The position numbers and the translations under genes were made by a program. Below the pieces are notes generated by a model. That model was given only the letters and a program-made list of their open reading frames with translations, searched no databases and was not told the DNA's origin. Positions 33,743-42,078 of a stretch of 64,000 nt of DNA are shown here, piece by piece. Position 1 is the stretch's first letter. Each line of letters begins with the position of its first letter. This DNA is from Algoriphagus vanfongensis DSM 17529. Lineage in GTDB: Bacteria; Bacteroidota; Bacteroidia; Cytophagales; Cyclobacteriaceae. Where the stretch lies: assembly GCF_000429465.1 (NCBI RefSeq), contig NZ_AUBX01000002.1, positions 31,373 to 95,372 of the forward strand, in the 5' to 3' direction.

Positions 33743-33877
33743 TATAATGTGATTTTTGATAAAAATAACAAAAAGTAAATTGTAAATCAATATAAATCAC
33801 ATTATAGTATGAAAATCGTTGGTTATCCTATTCTCATGAAGGTGCGCGCTAGTGATTTTCACAGTATAGTGTGAAAA
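33739..33877. promoter_or_regulatory. Three operator-like palindromes of hipBST module 2
   Basis: Related sites with TCACA/TGTGA half-sites around an AT core: TCATTATAATGTGA (33739-33752, over the hipB start codon), TCACATTATAGTATGA (33797-33812) and TTTTCACAGTATAGTGTGAAAA (33856-33877, perfect 8-bp arms). Centres are about 59 and 62 bp apart. The first two share TATAATGTGATTT on the - strand. The consensus differs from that of module 1, so cross-regulation between modules is unlikely. Confidence 0.6.
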
Positions 33878-34087
33878 ATAGAGGGGCAAGCAGAAAAGTT
33901 GGGGGAGTTAATGAATATGATTGTAATTGCATGCAGAGGACAAGTACCACAGATGTCACAGATTTTCGCTGGATTTTATGTCTTTTACTCCACGAATGTG
34001 GGTGAAATGAGTGTAGCTATTGCAAAGGCAGAAAAGTCAATCATGATACGGGCGGTATCACAGCAGGCTAACAATCCCCTTTAAGGA
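33878..34087. other. Gap between hipBST module 2 and the lipoprotein run
   Basis: About 210 bp with no gene I can support. A 61-codon open frame on the + strand (33899-34084) has no recognisable features, an amino-acid composition unlike a real secreted or DNA-binding protein, and ends right at the convergent neighbour. Confidence 0.4.
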
Positions 34088-34922
34088 TTAATCACCCAAA
34101 CCAAATAGCTTTCTAACCTCTTTATAGGGAAGCTCGGACAGATCACTAACATTTCTGTCACGTATTGCTGTGCTTACTGCCCCTTTGGGAATCATTATAA
34201 ATCGGAATTCCGGTTTATCGGTACCAAAAACCAAGCTTTTGCTGGCGAAGGTATATGCCCCTTCGGACATATTATCGACCTCAATTATTATGCGGTTTTG
34301 CCAACCTTGAGTTCCATCTAGGGTCCAGTAAAGACTGGATTTTATATCCCATGTCCCAATAGGGCGAAAACTTGGCAACGAGAAAAGACCGTCCACTGGA
34401 TTTCGATGATATACAAGCAATGTACCATTCTCATTGTTAACAAAGTCATACAAAGAACCCGCTCCGGTGACGCTTATCAAATGGTTTCTGGTCGCTGAGG
34501 GCAGGTACGCATACACCACCGCCTTAGTAGGTGATAAGCGGTCGACATTATAGGCCGTCCAATTGGAAGCTATCATATTCGCAGTTCCAGGCTCACCCTG
34601 CGGCTCCTTCAGACTGACCCCACTTCCCCATCCTGTACCTCTTTTGGGACCATAAAGTACACCTATTGTGGTTTGGAAGTAAAAATCTCCCAATTCCCCG
34701 ATGTTCAGAGAAGGTGACATGGAACCACTATAAATCCTGGAGCCATCCTCACCATTCTTCCCTGGCTCTCCCTGCAACCCCGTGGGATCACCCCAACCGG
34801 AAGCGGTTTTCGGGCCGTACAGTTCACTGCGGCCCTTCCGGTCCAGGCTCACTTTCTATACAGGAGGAAACAACTATCATGAAGTACAATACCCCTAGCA
34901 AACTATGATAGTTCGTTTTCAT
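34088..34922 (-). pseudogene. Collagen-like surface lipoprotein gene broken by a frameshift
   Basis: The gene is in two frames. From the ATG at 34922 a lipoprotein leader is read (LYFMIVVSSC with Cys21, then IESEPGPEGPQ), ending at a TGA at 34824-34826. The rest is in another frame from about 34852: ELYGPKTASGWGDP, then GLQGEPGKNGEDG (Gly-X-Y), a second LYGPKRGTGWG unit, GEPGT, and ~170 residues of a C-terminal globular domain. Joining the two frames near 34825-34850 gives one sensible protein: lipobox, short Gly-X-Y stretches, two LYGPK-GWG units, globular end. It is the last gene of the - strand lipoprotein run. It could be a decayed gene, a phase-variable one, or a sequencing error. Confidence 0.7.
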
Positions 34923-34951
34923 ATGCTTATTATTTGTTTATCAAGTCATCA

Positions 34952-36271
34952 TCAATTCTGTGTTCTCTTTACTACAAAGATATCCGCTGCATGCCCTCGG
35001 TGGTCATCTTGCGACAACTGCATTGCTTCGCCATTTTTCCAATACATCGCAGCGACTGGTTTTCCGGAACTCCGAAAATCTATGCCGGCAACATATACAT
35101 CTCCATCCAGTACAAAGATGGCATTGGCTTCCGCACGGTATGAACGATCCGTCAGATCCACCGCTTCACCATTTTTCCAGTACCTCGCCACATTTACGGT
35201 ACCCGTACCCGATTTATGCACTACCTTTTCATATCCCGCCACATACACATCACCGTTTTCCACAAAAACCGAACGGGCTTCCGACTCCCTCTCACCTGTC
35301 CCCAAAATAATCTCTTGTCCATTTTTCCAATATTTGGCAACGGTTACATTTCCGTTCGAACCATGACCTGAAACATACACATCACCTTGGTCAGACACCA
35401 CAATACCGGTCACCGTTCCCGACCCTTCCAGCGAAACAGCTTCACCGTTTTTCCAGTAGGTGGGTTCAGCATTCAATAAACCTGCCACGTACACATCATC
35501 GCCAGATACCGTGATGACACTATTTCCTGTTTGACCTAAAGTACCGCTCGCTACATGAACAGGCGACTCTCCACCATTTTTCCAATACACGATATCCATC
35601 ATATAGTTTGTCTTAGTTTTTATTCCCGCCACATACACATCCCCTTCTGAGACACAGATATCGTAAGCCGTGGCATAATCATCGGAATCATTTGGATCTG
35701 ACAACTCCACATGTGTATCATTTTCCCAATAGAAAGCTGAAGCAATAGCACTTGTAAATTGTCTTTCACCTGCGATATACACTTGATTATCCGCCACCAC
35801 CATATTGTTATAAATCATATTTTCAAGTGATTCATGATCGTACAAAACGGATTCGCCGTTTTTCCAATACAAGGGCCGACTGCCACCTGAAGTTTCGTCA
35901 TACCCACTCCCGAGCACATAGACATCCACCTCGGCCACTTGATCCAGAACCGTGACGGTCACCGGCTCACTATCCTTATAGCCCTGCTTCTTTGCGACAA
36001 CTGATTGGGTACCCACTTCATCAAAAACATGCTGGTATCCATCTAACTTGTTTCCATCGATATAAATATCGGCATCCGTGACCACTTCCTGCGTTTCCTC
36101 GGCAATCACCTCAAAAGTGACGGTCGATGATGCCATGACCGTTGTTTCACTGGCAGTAAGCTGCAAGGTCAGCTCTTCCTCCTCTACTGGCGGAGCCGGC
36201 TTCTGCTCTTCAGAACACGAACAAAACCAGACAACCGTAAGCAATAATGTATTTGCGATTAGCTTTTTCAT
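34952..36271 (-). CDS. Surface lipoprotein with Ig-like domain and seven YWKNG repeats (putative beta-propeller)
   Basis: Signal peptide and lipobox (VVWFCSC, Cys19 or so) followed by SEEQKP, an acidic start like the export signal of surface lipoproteins in this phylum. Residues ~38-115 resemble an Ig-like domain (LTASETTVMASSTVTFEVIA, YIDGNKLDGYQHVF). Then ~45-residue repeats run to the C-terminus, each with a GDVYVAG strand and a YWKNGEAV strand. I count seven, the blade number of a common propeller class. No catalytic motif is seen; a binding or sensing role is likely. It is fused to no enzyme and lies in the operon divergent from an ECF sigma/anti-sigma pair. Confidence 0.8.
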   Translation of the reverse strand: MKKLIANTLLLTVVWFCSCSEEQKPAPPVEEEELTLQLTASETTVMASSTVTFEVIAEETQEVVTDADIYIDGNKLDGYQHVFDEVGTQSVVAKKQGYKDSEPVTVTVLDQVAEVDVYVLGSGYDETSGGSRPLYWKNGESVLYDHESLENMIYNNMVVADNQVYIAGERQFTSAIASAFYWENDTHVELSDPNDSDDYATAYDICVSEGDVYVAGIKTKTNYMMDIVYWKNGGESPVHVASGTLGQTGNSVITVSGDDVYVAGLLNAEPTYWKNGEAVSLEGSGTVTGIVVSDQGDVYVSGHGSNGNVTVAKYWKNGQEIILGTGERESEARSVFVENGDVYVAGYEKVVHKSGTGTVNVARYWKNGEAVDLTDRSYRAEANAIFVLDGDVYVAGIDFRSSGKPVAAMYWKNGEAMQLSQDDHRGHAADIFVVKRTQN

Positions 36272-36285
36272 TTCGACAGTTTGAT

Positions 36286-36831
36286 CTAAGGTGCCGCTAT
36301 AACAATTTCTCCAGTAACAGCTACTTCTTCTCCCTCATCTCCGAGTTTAAAATCCCCCTGAAATGTCAAAGTGTACGAAGCAGCCGTTGCCTCCTCTCCG
36401 TACATGGAGATATTATGCTCTTTGTAGTTTTCCAGGGTCATGCTTACCGGCCCAGCAGGGCGATATTTATCTTCGGTCCCCCATTCGCCAAATACAAGGC
36501 CCGGACCATTTCCTACTATACTGGGCTGGTCGTTATCATCCAGGGAAAGGCCTACCCCGAACTGAAATTTCCCAGTCTCAAACAACAATCCTGTCAGCAG
36601 CTCGCCATCTATCTCTTCATTATATTCGACAAACATCACCGCATTATAAGTCCCCATCACTTCCTTGGGTACTTCTCCGGAGAATTTGCCCCCACCTTCC
36701 AAGGTAATGTCATAAGTGTGCGCGCCATTGCTATTGATGGGGTCGACACCGTCCTCATCATTGCCCGAGCAGGCGGACATCAGGCATAGAGCCATCATGC
36801 CAATAAGGGTTTGAATCATTGTCTTTTTCAT
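36286..36831 (-). CDS. Lipoprotein of unknown function
   Basis: 181 residues with signal peptide and lipobox (LCLMSAC), then SGNDEDGVDP, again an acidic stretch after the Cys. The remainder is beta-rich (TYDITLEGGGKFSGEVP, YTLTFQGDFKLGDEGEEVAVTGEIVI), like a small beta-sandwich or calycin-like fold. No family recognised. It ends 14 nt before the propeller gene begins. Probably surface exposed. Confidence 0.75.
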   Translation of the reverse strand: MKKTMIQTLIGMMALCLMSACSGNDEDGVDPINSNGAHTYDITLEGGGKFSGEVPKEVMGTYNAVMFVEYNEEIDGELLTGLLFETGKFQFGVGLSLDDNDQPSIVGNGPGLVFGEWGTEDKYRPAGPVSMTLENYKEHNISMYGEEATAASYTLTFQGDFKLGDEGEEVAVTGEIVIAAP

Positions 36832-36935
36832 ATGTTTAAATTGTTTTTTTAAAGTCCGTAGGGAATCTCGCTTTTCTATCCTTTGTCTTTGTTTCTACTT
36901 AGGGAAGTACAAGGCATGATCCCTACATTTTATTT

Positions 36936-38078
36936 TCATTGCTGTACGCGCACCTCGTCGATGACCAATAGAATTTCCGGATAATCGGATAGGTTCGTGA
37001 AGGCTATTTGCTCCCTGTAATTTCCCGGGTCCCGATGAACAGGCACTTTGGGGAATTTAAAAAAGCCGTCTGCGGTGGCTAGGGCATCGGAGACCTTGTG
37101 TTTAACGGTCACCTCTACTCCTGTTGCACAGATTTTCTGGAGTGAAATCTCCGCCTGAAAGGCTTCCGAGGATATTAATTCTTCAGTCACGTTTTTTCCT
37201 GACTGGGCATCCAGTAGCTTAAACTGAAAGTCCAGGTACGTAGCTTCGGGCATCGCCATCGAGGGCGTAAATAGTTTTCGCTTGTTTTTGTCGCCTTGAT
37301 GTAGATGCATTTCAATTGCTTTGGAACCTCCGAGGCCTTTGTTTGAAATTAGCAGTGAATCAGGCAAATAGCTGTAGTTCCAGCCCTGTGCTGCCAAATC
37401 CACCTCGCTTTGCGCCCCTTCAAAATCAAACACCTGCAAGGAATTTTCCGACAATGATGCGGGGGCAATGACCTTGCTCAGGTACACCACTTTATTATCC
37501 GACACGTCCGTGTCCAATGGTTTCAAAGACTTGTCTTTGATATAAGCTGGCAGATCAATGAGGTAAGACTCGACGGTGACTTCATACAGTCCTGGTTGGG
37601 ACAGGTCTATCGGGTCAAAGCGAAAACGTATCCAACCGGGGGTGAAAGCCCTGAATTCAAGTACTGCTTCTTCTTGGAGCAAAACCGCTCCATCCTCCAG
37701 TCTTTTGACCTGGACGGCTCCGAAGATGCCCTTGCCCTTTTTGTCGAAATCTGCCCCCCTGTTTTCCACACGAAATTCAAATTTCGTAACCTGATCTTGT
37801 GGGCAATTGGAGAAGGGAATATAATCGCCACGTGGGTACTCGGGTATCGTAATGGACTTAATGCCAATATCGATACCCTGCGCCAGTGCTTCGGTTTCGA
37901 TATCGGTAATTTTCGAGGGTTCAAAATCCTCCATCCTCGATAAACCCTCCATCATTTCTTCCTCTGTATCCAAGCTATCGGTTTTGTTCCGCTCCTTACT
38001 ATAACCACTAGCAAGTAAGTGCAGCGGGGAAAGGGCCAATAGCATCAGGCATAATATAAGTTGTTTCGTTTTTATCAT
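36936..38078 (-). CDS. Secreted protein of unknown function with beta-sandwich regions
   Basis: From the ATG at 38078 (MIKTKQLILCLMLLALSP) a Sec signal peptide ends near HLLASG; there is no Cys, so it is not a lipoprotein. An upstream ATG at 38135 spoils the leader. Residues ~60-200 contain an Ig/CARDB-like region (DIGIKSITIPEYPRGDYIPFSNCPQ, KFEFRVENRGADF). Residues ~225-380 start with FDFEGAQSEVDLAAQGW and have the look of a jelly-roll lectin-like domain. No active-site motif seen. The gene lies in the middle of the lipoprotein run and would belong to the same transcript. Confidence 0.72.
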   Translation of the reverse strand: MIKTKQLILCLMLLALSPLHLLASGYSKERNKTDSLDTEEEMMEGLSRMEDFEPSKITDIETEALAQGIDIGIKSITIPEYPRGDYIPFSNCPQDQVTKFEFRVENRGADFDKKGKGIFGAVQVKRLEDGAVLLQEEAVLEFRAFTPGWIRFRFDPIDLSQPGLYEVTVESYLIDLPAYIKDKSLKPLDTDVSDNKVVYLSKVIAPASLSENSLQVFDFEGAQSEVDLAAQGWNYSYLPDSLLISNKGLGGSKAIEMHLHQGDKNKRKLFTPSMAMPEATYLDFQFKLLDAQSGKNVTEELISSEAFQAEISLQKICATGVEVTVKHKVSDALATADGFFKFPKVPVHRDPGNYREQIAFTNLSDYPEILLVIDEVRVQQ

Positions 38079-38125
38079 TTTTGTTATGGTTAACAAGTTC
38101 TTTCCATGCAATTTTAAATGAGTCA

Positions 38126-38665
38126 TTAAAACCAAATTCCATAGACGAAGTCAAATTCACCATTTTGGATATTGATGGTTTCGCTGTTCATATTGCGTAT
38201 GCCATAACGCTCAAAAGTACCTTTTACCCTATAAAAAGTGGTATCCAGTTTGGTCCCTATTTCTTTATAATCGATGACACTTATTTGGGAGGTCTTCTCC
38301 CTGTTAAATCCATACCCGTTTTCATTATTGAATGTGATCACTTCATAATTCACATCAAATCCATTATCACTGTGGTCAAATGTTCCTGTAGTTGGCTCCA
38401 AGGGCACAACCACCCGTACCTGATTGGTAGTATCTTCGTGAACCTGATCGCTCCCAATGATTCCTACTGTGTTGGAGCCACCATAGAGCACCACTTTTAC
38501 CTCATGATAATTCACCTCTTTTCCATTTACCACTCCACTGATCGAACCACCCACCTCCAAAGCATTTTGCTTTTCAGGCTCGACATCATCATTTGAACAG
38601 GCCATTGCCAACCCCAGTCCAAGCAGGAAAATGACTGTTACATAATTTTGTTTCATGTACTTCAT
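38126..38665 (-). CDS. Lipoprotein of unknown function
   Basis: 179 residues with signal peptide and lipobox (LGLAMAC), then SNDDVEPEKQ, matching the acidic surface-export pattern. The body is beta-rich (GSISGVVNGKEVNYHEVKVVLYGG, TGTFDHSDNGFDVNYEVITFNN). No known domain recognised by eye. A strong intercistronic hairpin separates it from the upstream beta-helix gene, which may set its relative expression. Confidence 0.75.
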   Translation of the reverse strand: MKYMKQNYVTVIFLLGLGLAMACSNDDVEPEKQNALEVGGSISGVVNGKEVNYHEVKVVLYGGSNTVGIIGSDQVHEDTTNQVRVVVPLEPTTGTFDHSDNGFDVNYEVITFNNENGYGFNREKTSQISVIDYKEIGTKLDTTFYRVKGTFERYGIRNMNSETINIQNGEFDFVYGIWF

Positions 38666-38718
38666 AACTACTTAAATCAATATTGAAGAATATATTTTCA
38701 TCCCTGGCAACCACAGAT

Positions 38719-38750
38719 CTGCCCAATACTTGAGATATCGTATTGGGCAG
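38719..38750 (-). repeat. 11-bp perfect hairpin between two lipoprotein genes
   Basis: CTGCCCAATAC (38719-38729) and GTATTGGGCAG (38740-38750) are exact complements with a 10-nt loop. In the - strand transcript no T-run follows. It may act as an mRNA processing or stability element and not a terminator. Confidence 0.55.
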
Positions 38751-38777
38751 AAATCTTGTCCTTTTTTTCTGGAATTA

Positions 38778-40070
38778 TTATGGTTTATTGTTCCATCCCA
38801 AGTAACCTAAACCAGCTTCTCCTTTGGCCACGTTGATATAAGTGTTACTGGATCTGTTAAGGTTAGGAAGCTCCGGTTGCGAGGAACTTGCTCCCGTATA
38901 AGCAAAAAAAGCATAGTTGGGCAAGTCCTGAAATGTGGTATTGGTAACGGTAAGCATGGGATCGGCATGCATATAGACCGCTCCAGTATTCTGGATATTG
39001 CCCACAGGGAAGTCTCCTTTGGCATGTTCGATAACGGCATGTTCGATTACATTATCCTCCTCGGTAAAGCCATAGTAAATCCCTCCCCAGTCGGTACCAT
39101 TATGGGCCTTCAAATGAACAGGATCGCTAGCCGTACCCTGGATTTTCAGACTAGGAGCGTCGGTTGCCCATCCAGATGAAACCTGTAGGTATGCCACACT
39201 TCTAAACTGCATTTCTGTTCCTGCCTCTATGGTCAAGTGGCCATTGGTAGTAATTTGTACCCTGCTGTCCACCAAGTACGGCACATCCAATCGTTGCCAA
39301 GTGACTGTCTTTTCTTCAATCTCGTAATTGGATGAGGTAATGTTCAGGAAGTCTGATGCATTTCCTGCATAGGACGACGTATTATCAAATATATGCGCCA
39401 TCTCTGCGGACACCTTTACGGGTACGCCCTCATTTCCAGTAATGACAAGATTGGAAGCTGAAACAGTGGCATTTGTCTTGACACCGTGAAAGTCCAAACC
39501 AACGCTTCCCCCATTTCGGATTTCTACATGGCTTAAGGAAAGGGCTTGCGGAGGGGTTCCTGAAACGCCCCTTAAGGCCAGGGAACCTTCGTAAACCGGA
39601 GAAGAGGACGTGAGGTTTTGTGATCCAGCGTATTCGATCACGGTGTGCTCTATGGTATTGTTAAGATTGTGGGCTTCGGTAAAAAACAGGCCTCTCCAAT
39701 GCCCTTTCTGTTGGACCGTACCCGTGAAAACCACCGGCTCTTCCTGTCTCCCCACTACTTCGAACAAATTATTGTCAAGGTTTACATATAGCCCTGCGTC
39801 CTTTTCAAAAGCAACCACTACCCCTGGGTTAATTCTAAGGGCTCCCTGAACGTTAGCCCAGCATTCAATGACATAATCAACTGGTCTTCGAGGATCATTT
39901 ACCAAGACCCGGTCTTCATTAAAATAATCACAGGCCAGTACAATGGGGGGTAGAATTTCCTCCTGAGGTTGTTCATCCTCGCTGTCACTACAAGCGGTCA
40001 GGACTAAAAACAAACCCATCACAAGGGCGCAAATAATTTTTGGCTTCGATAAATACTGCATTTTCATCAT
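38778..40070 (-). CDS. Surface lipoprotein with right-handed beta-helix region
   Basis: 430 residues. Signal peptide and lipobox (LFLVLTAC), then SDSEDEQPQEE, strongly acidic. The body has repeating short strands with Asn/Gly turns: LRINPGVVVAFEKDAGLYVN, NTIEHTVIEYAGS, LSLSHVEIRNGGSVGLDFHG, SNLVITGNEGVPV, and a second set VQITTNGHLTIEAGTEMQF, NVIEHAVIEHAKG. This is the pattern of parallel beta-helix proteins. No lyase or hydrolase active site can be identified. It follows the beta-barrel gene after 8 nt. Confidence 0.78.
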   Translation of the reverse strand: MMKMQYLSKPKIICALVMGLFLVLTACSDSEDEQPQEEILPPIVLACDYFNEDRVLVNDPRRPVDYVIECWANVQGALRINPGVVVAFEKDAGLYVNLDNNLFEVVGRQEEPVVFTGTVQQKGHWRGLFFTEAHNLNNTIEHTVIEYAGSQNLTSSSPVYEGSLALRGVSGTPPQALSLSHVEIRNGGSVGLDFHGVKTNATVSASNLVITGNEGVPVKVSAEMAHIFDNTSSYAGNASDFLNITSSNYEIEEKTVTWQRLDVPYLVDSRVQITTNGHLTIEAGTEMQFRSVAYLQVSSGWATDAPSLKIQGTASDPVHLKAHNGTDWGGIYYGFTEEDNVIEHAVIEHAKGDFPVGNIQNTGAVYMHADPMLTVTNTTFQDLPNYAFFAYTGASSSQPELPNLNRSSNTYINVAKGEAGLGYLGWNNKP

Positions 40071-40078
40071 AATACGGT

Positions 40079-40621
40079 TTAGTTAAGTTTAAATTGATAC
40101 CCGACTCGGAACCCAATGAATCCAAGCCCTTGACTGGAAAGGGAAAAGCCCTGATAGCTTAGAGAAAGATCAATGTCCCCCAATAGGTAGCCGACCGTGG
40201 CAGCATAACCCAAAGAGGTAGAGGAGACACTTCCTCCAAAGCTGTCCATTCCCATAAAGGAGCCTTTGAGGGAAGTGCTGTTAATGGATAATCCCAGCTG
40301 TGGTTCTATGTATATTCTTTCCAAATGATGTCTGTACCCGGCCAAAAGTGGAATTATACCTAGGGACCCCTTTAACCCATCAGCGTAACTGTTTTTAAGG
40401 CCGAATCGGGTATAACCGGTAGAAAAGGTCAGCTCGCCATCAGAGTTTAGGCTATATAGGCCTTTCACTCCTATCCCTATTCCCATTCCATATACCTCTG
40501 AGAGATCGCCAATAGGTACACCCACCTTAATTGCTGGGTTTATCCGGAGATTTCCTTCTTGGGCAAAGGAGAAATGGGTGAGGGCGGTTAAAAATGCGCC
40601 GATAATCAATAATTTTTTCAT
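40079..40621 (-). CDS. Small outer-membrane beta-barrel protein
   Basis: 180 residues with signal peptide (ends FSFAQ). Alternating amphipathic strands (GVGVPIGDL-type turns, ELTFSTGYTRFGLKNSY, RIYIEPQLGLSIN, LGYAATVGYLLGDIDLSLSYQGFSL) and an aromatic-rich C-terminal strand FRVGYQFKLN indicate an eight-stranded barrel. It is the first gene of the - strand lipoprotein run, divergent from the ECF sigma gene with 190 bp between them. It could serve as the outer-membrane partner of the lipoproteins; this is inferred from position. Confidence 0.78.
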   Translation of the reverse strand: MKKLLIIGAFLTALTHFSFAQEGNLRINPAIKVGVPIGDLSEVYGMGIGIGVKGLYSLNSDGELTFSTGYTRFGLKNSYADGLKGSLGIIPLLAGYRHHLERIYIEPQLGLSINSTSLKGSFMGMDSFGGSVSSTSLGYAATVGYLLGDIDLSLSYQGFSLSSQGLGFIGFRVGYQFKLN

Positions 40622-40737
40622 TTTGAATTGATTTAGTTAAAATTGAAATAAGGTTTAGTTTATACCAGAATTAGCTTCCTTTTACTCTGATTTTGAGCTT
40701 ATCTGGAGTCTCTAATCACTTCATGTGAAAAGTTGGA

Positions 40738-40794
40738 AAAAGTAAACACCCCCTTGAAAAAAAATGTAGTTTTGCCCGCTTAGGGTTTACTTTT
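40738..40794. promoter_or_regulatory. Inverted repeat in the divergent promoter region of the CHAT/sigma locus
   Basis: AAAAGTAAAC (40738-40747) and its exact complement GTTTACTTTT (40785-40794) lie in the 190-bp gap between the beta-barrel and sigma genes. On the + strand the first arm is followed after 19 bp by TAGTTTTG (40767-40774), which fits the Bacteroidota -7 element TAnnTTTG. On the - strand the second arm is followed after 16 bp by TACATTTT. So each arm may be the upstream part of one of two face-to-face promoters, possibly read by the ECF sigma itself. Confidence 0.45.
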
Positions 40795-40811
40795 ACCTTA
40801 ATTAGCAATTA

Positions 40812-41366
40812 ATGAACAAGGAGGAACGTTTCGTACAGGATATCCTGAAAGGGGATAAAGGAAAGCTGGAAAAAATCTATTCAGATAATAGAGACCATTT
40901 TCTCAATTTTGCACGAAAGTATCAGCTTCATGATGAGCAAATCAAGGATATTTATCAGGAGAGCATCATCGTTTTCTATGAAAATATATTGGATGGCAAG
41001 CTGGTTACCCTACAGAGCAGTATCAAAACATACCTATTTGCCATAGGGAAATACAAACTGATTCAATACCTGAGAAAGGAGGAGAAATATGATGCCTTTC
41101 CATTTGAGGAAGAAGACCTGCTTAATAAACTATCCATGCAGGAAATACCTGAAGATGACCTGGGTGTAAAAACGGCCTTAGTAAGAACGGCTATAAAGGA
41201 GCTTGGAGCAAAATGCCAAGAGGTATTACGGTTGTTTTATTACGAAGGCAAAAAACTAGAAGAAATCCAGGGGCAACTAGGCTACGAATCAAAGGATACT
41301 GTGAAAAGTCAGAAATCCAGGTGTATTAGACAACTAAAAAAATTAGTCGGGGCATATGAAAAGTGA
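40812..41366 (+). CDS. ECF sigma factor of the CHAT-associated locus
   Basis: 184 residues. Region 2 (~20-90: LEKIYSDNRDHFLNFARKYQLHDEQIKDIYQESIIVFYENI) and region 4 (~120-180: KELGAKCQEVLRLFYYEGKKLEEIQGQLGYESKDTVKSQKSRCIRQLKK) are clear. It differs from the FecI-like ECF at 8756 and is not paired with fecR or susC. The next gene, overlapping by 11 nt, is a membrane protein with the layout of an anti-sigma factor. Targets likely include its own operon and the divergent lipoprotein run. Confidence 0.88.
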   Translation: MNKEERFVQDILKGDKGKLEKIYSDNRDHFLNFARKYQLHDEQIKDIYQESIIVFYENILDGKLVTLQSSIKTYLFAIGKYKLIQYLRKEEKYDAFPFEEEDLLNKLSMQEIPEDDLGVKTALVRTAIKELGAKCQEVLRLFYYEGKKLEEIQGQLGYESKDTVKSQKSRCIRQLKKLVGAYEK

Positions 41367-42075
41367 TCAAGAAGTATTAATTGATGGGTATCTAAGCAAT
41401 ACCCTCACTGCCTTGCAAAAACAGGAGTTTGATAAACTTATGTCCGAAGATCGGCAATTTGCTGAGGAGGTGGCCTTCTACGAAAAAATGAAACTAGCTA
41501 TACGTCTAGAAGAAAGGGAAAAATTGAAAGCCAGATTCAATATACTGGAACAACCATCAAATAACCGAAAAACGTGGTGGTATGCGGCGGCTGCTATGCT
41601 TGTTTTGGGCATAATGGGCTGGTGGGGCCTTACTCAATTCTCGCTAAATCCCGAAAATCTATATTATTCCTATTTTGAGCCTTATCCAAATATAGTAGAA
41701 CCTATAGTACGAAGTGATGCTGAACAAAGTGGGCTTTCTGCTCAGGCTTTTGAATGGTATGAAAAAGGGGAGTATGAAAAAGCAAGCGAAGCTTTCGCGA
41801 CCTTGCATGAGGAACACCAAGCAGCAGCTGATCTGTTCTATCAGGCAATTTCTCTGATGGCTTTGGACCGCAGTGCCGAGGCTATTCCAATGCTCAAGCA
41901 GCAGAAGGAGGAGGACTCATTTTATGAAGCGGCACAATGGTATCTCGCTTTGGCATACTTAAAAGAAGGTCAGGAATCCCAGGCTAGATCCTGCCTGGAA
42001 AGGGTTAGGGACGCTGATGGTTTTCTATCCTCCCAAGCCATTGACTTGTTGAATGAACTGGACAATACTAAGTGA
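41356..42075 (+). CDS. Membrane TPR protein, putative anti-sigma factor
   Basis: 239 residues. Residues 1-70 are soluble and helical (EVLIDGYLSNTLTALQKQEFDKLMSEDRQFAEEVAFYEKM), like the short sigma-binding end of non-zinc anti-sigma factors. A single membrane helix lies at ~74-93 (WWYAAAAMLVLGIMGWWG). Residues ~125-235 contain TPR-like helices (QAFEWYEKGEYEKASEAFATL, AAQWYLALAYLKEGQESQARSCLERV). The Arg/Lys just before the helix predict a cytoplasmic N-terminus and periplasmic TPRs. It is translationally coupled to the sigma gene. Sigma binding is inferred from layout and coupling, not from a named domain. Confidence 0.72.
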   Translation: MKSDQEVLIDGYLSNTLTALQKQEFDKLMSEDRQFAEEVAFYEKMKLAIRLEEREKLKARFNILEQPSNNRKTWWYAAAAMLVLGIMGWWGLTQFSLNPENLYYSYFEPYPNIVEPIVRSDAEQSGLSAQAFEWYEKGEYEKASEAFATLHEEHQAAADLFYQAISLMALDRSAEAIPMLKQQKEEDSFYEAAQWYLALAYLKEGQESQARSCLERVRDADGFLSSQAIDLLNELDNTK

Positions 42076-42078
42076 TAC

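Noticed and set aside
33899..34084. 61-codon open frame on the + strand
   Set aside because: No signal, domain or RBS support; composition is unlike its neighbours. Treated as non-coding.
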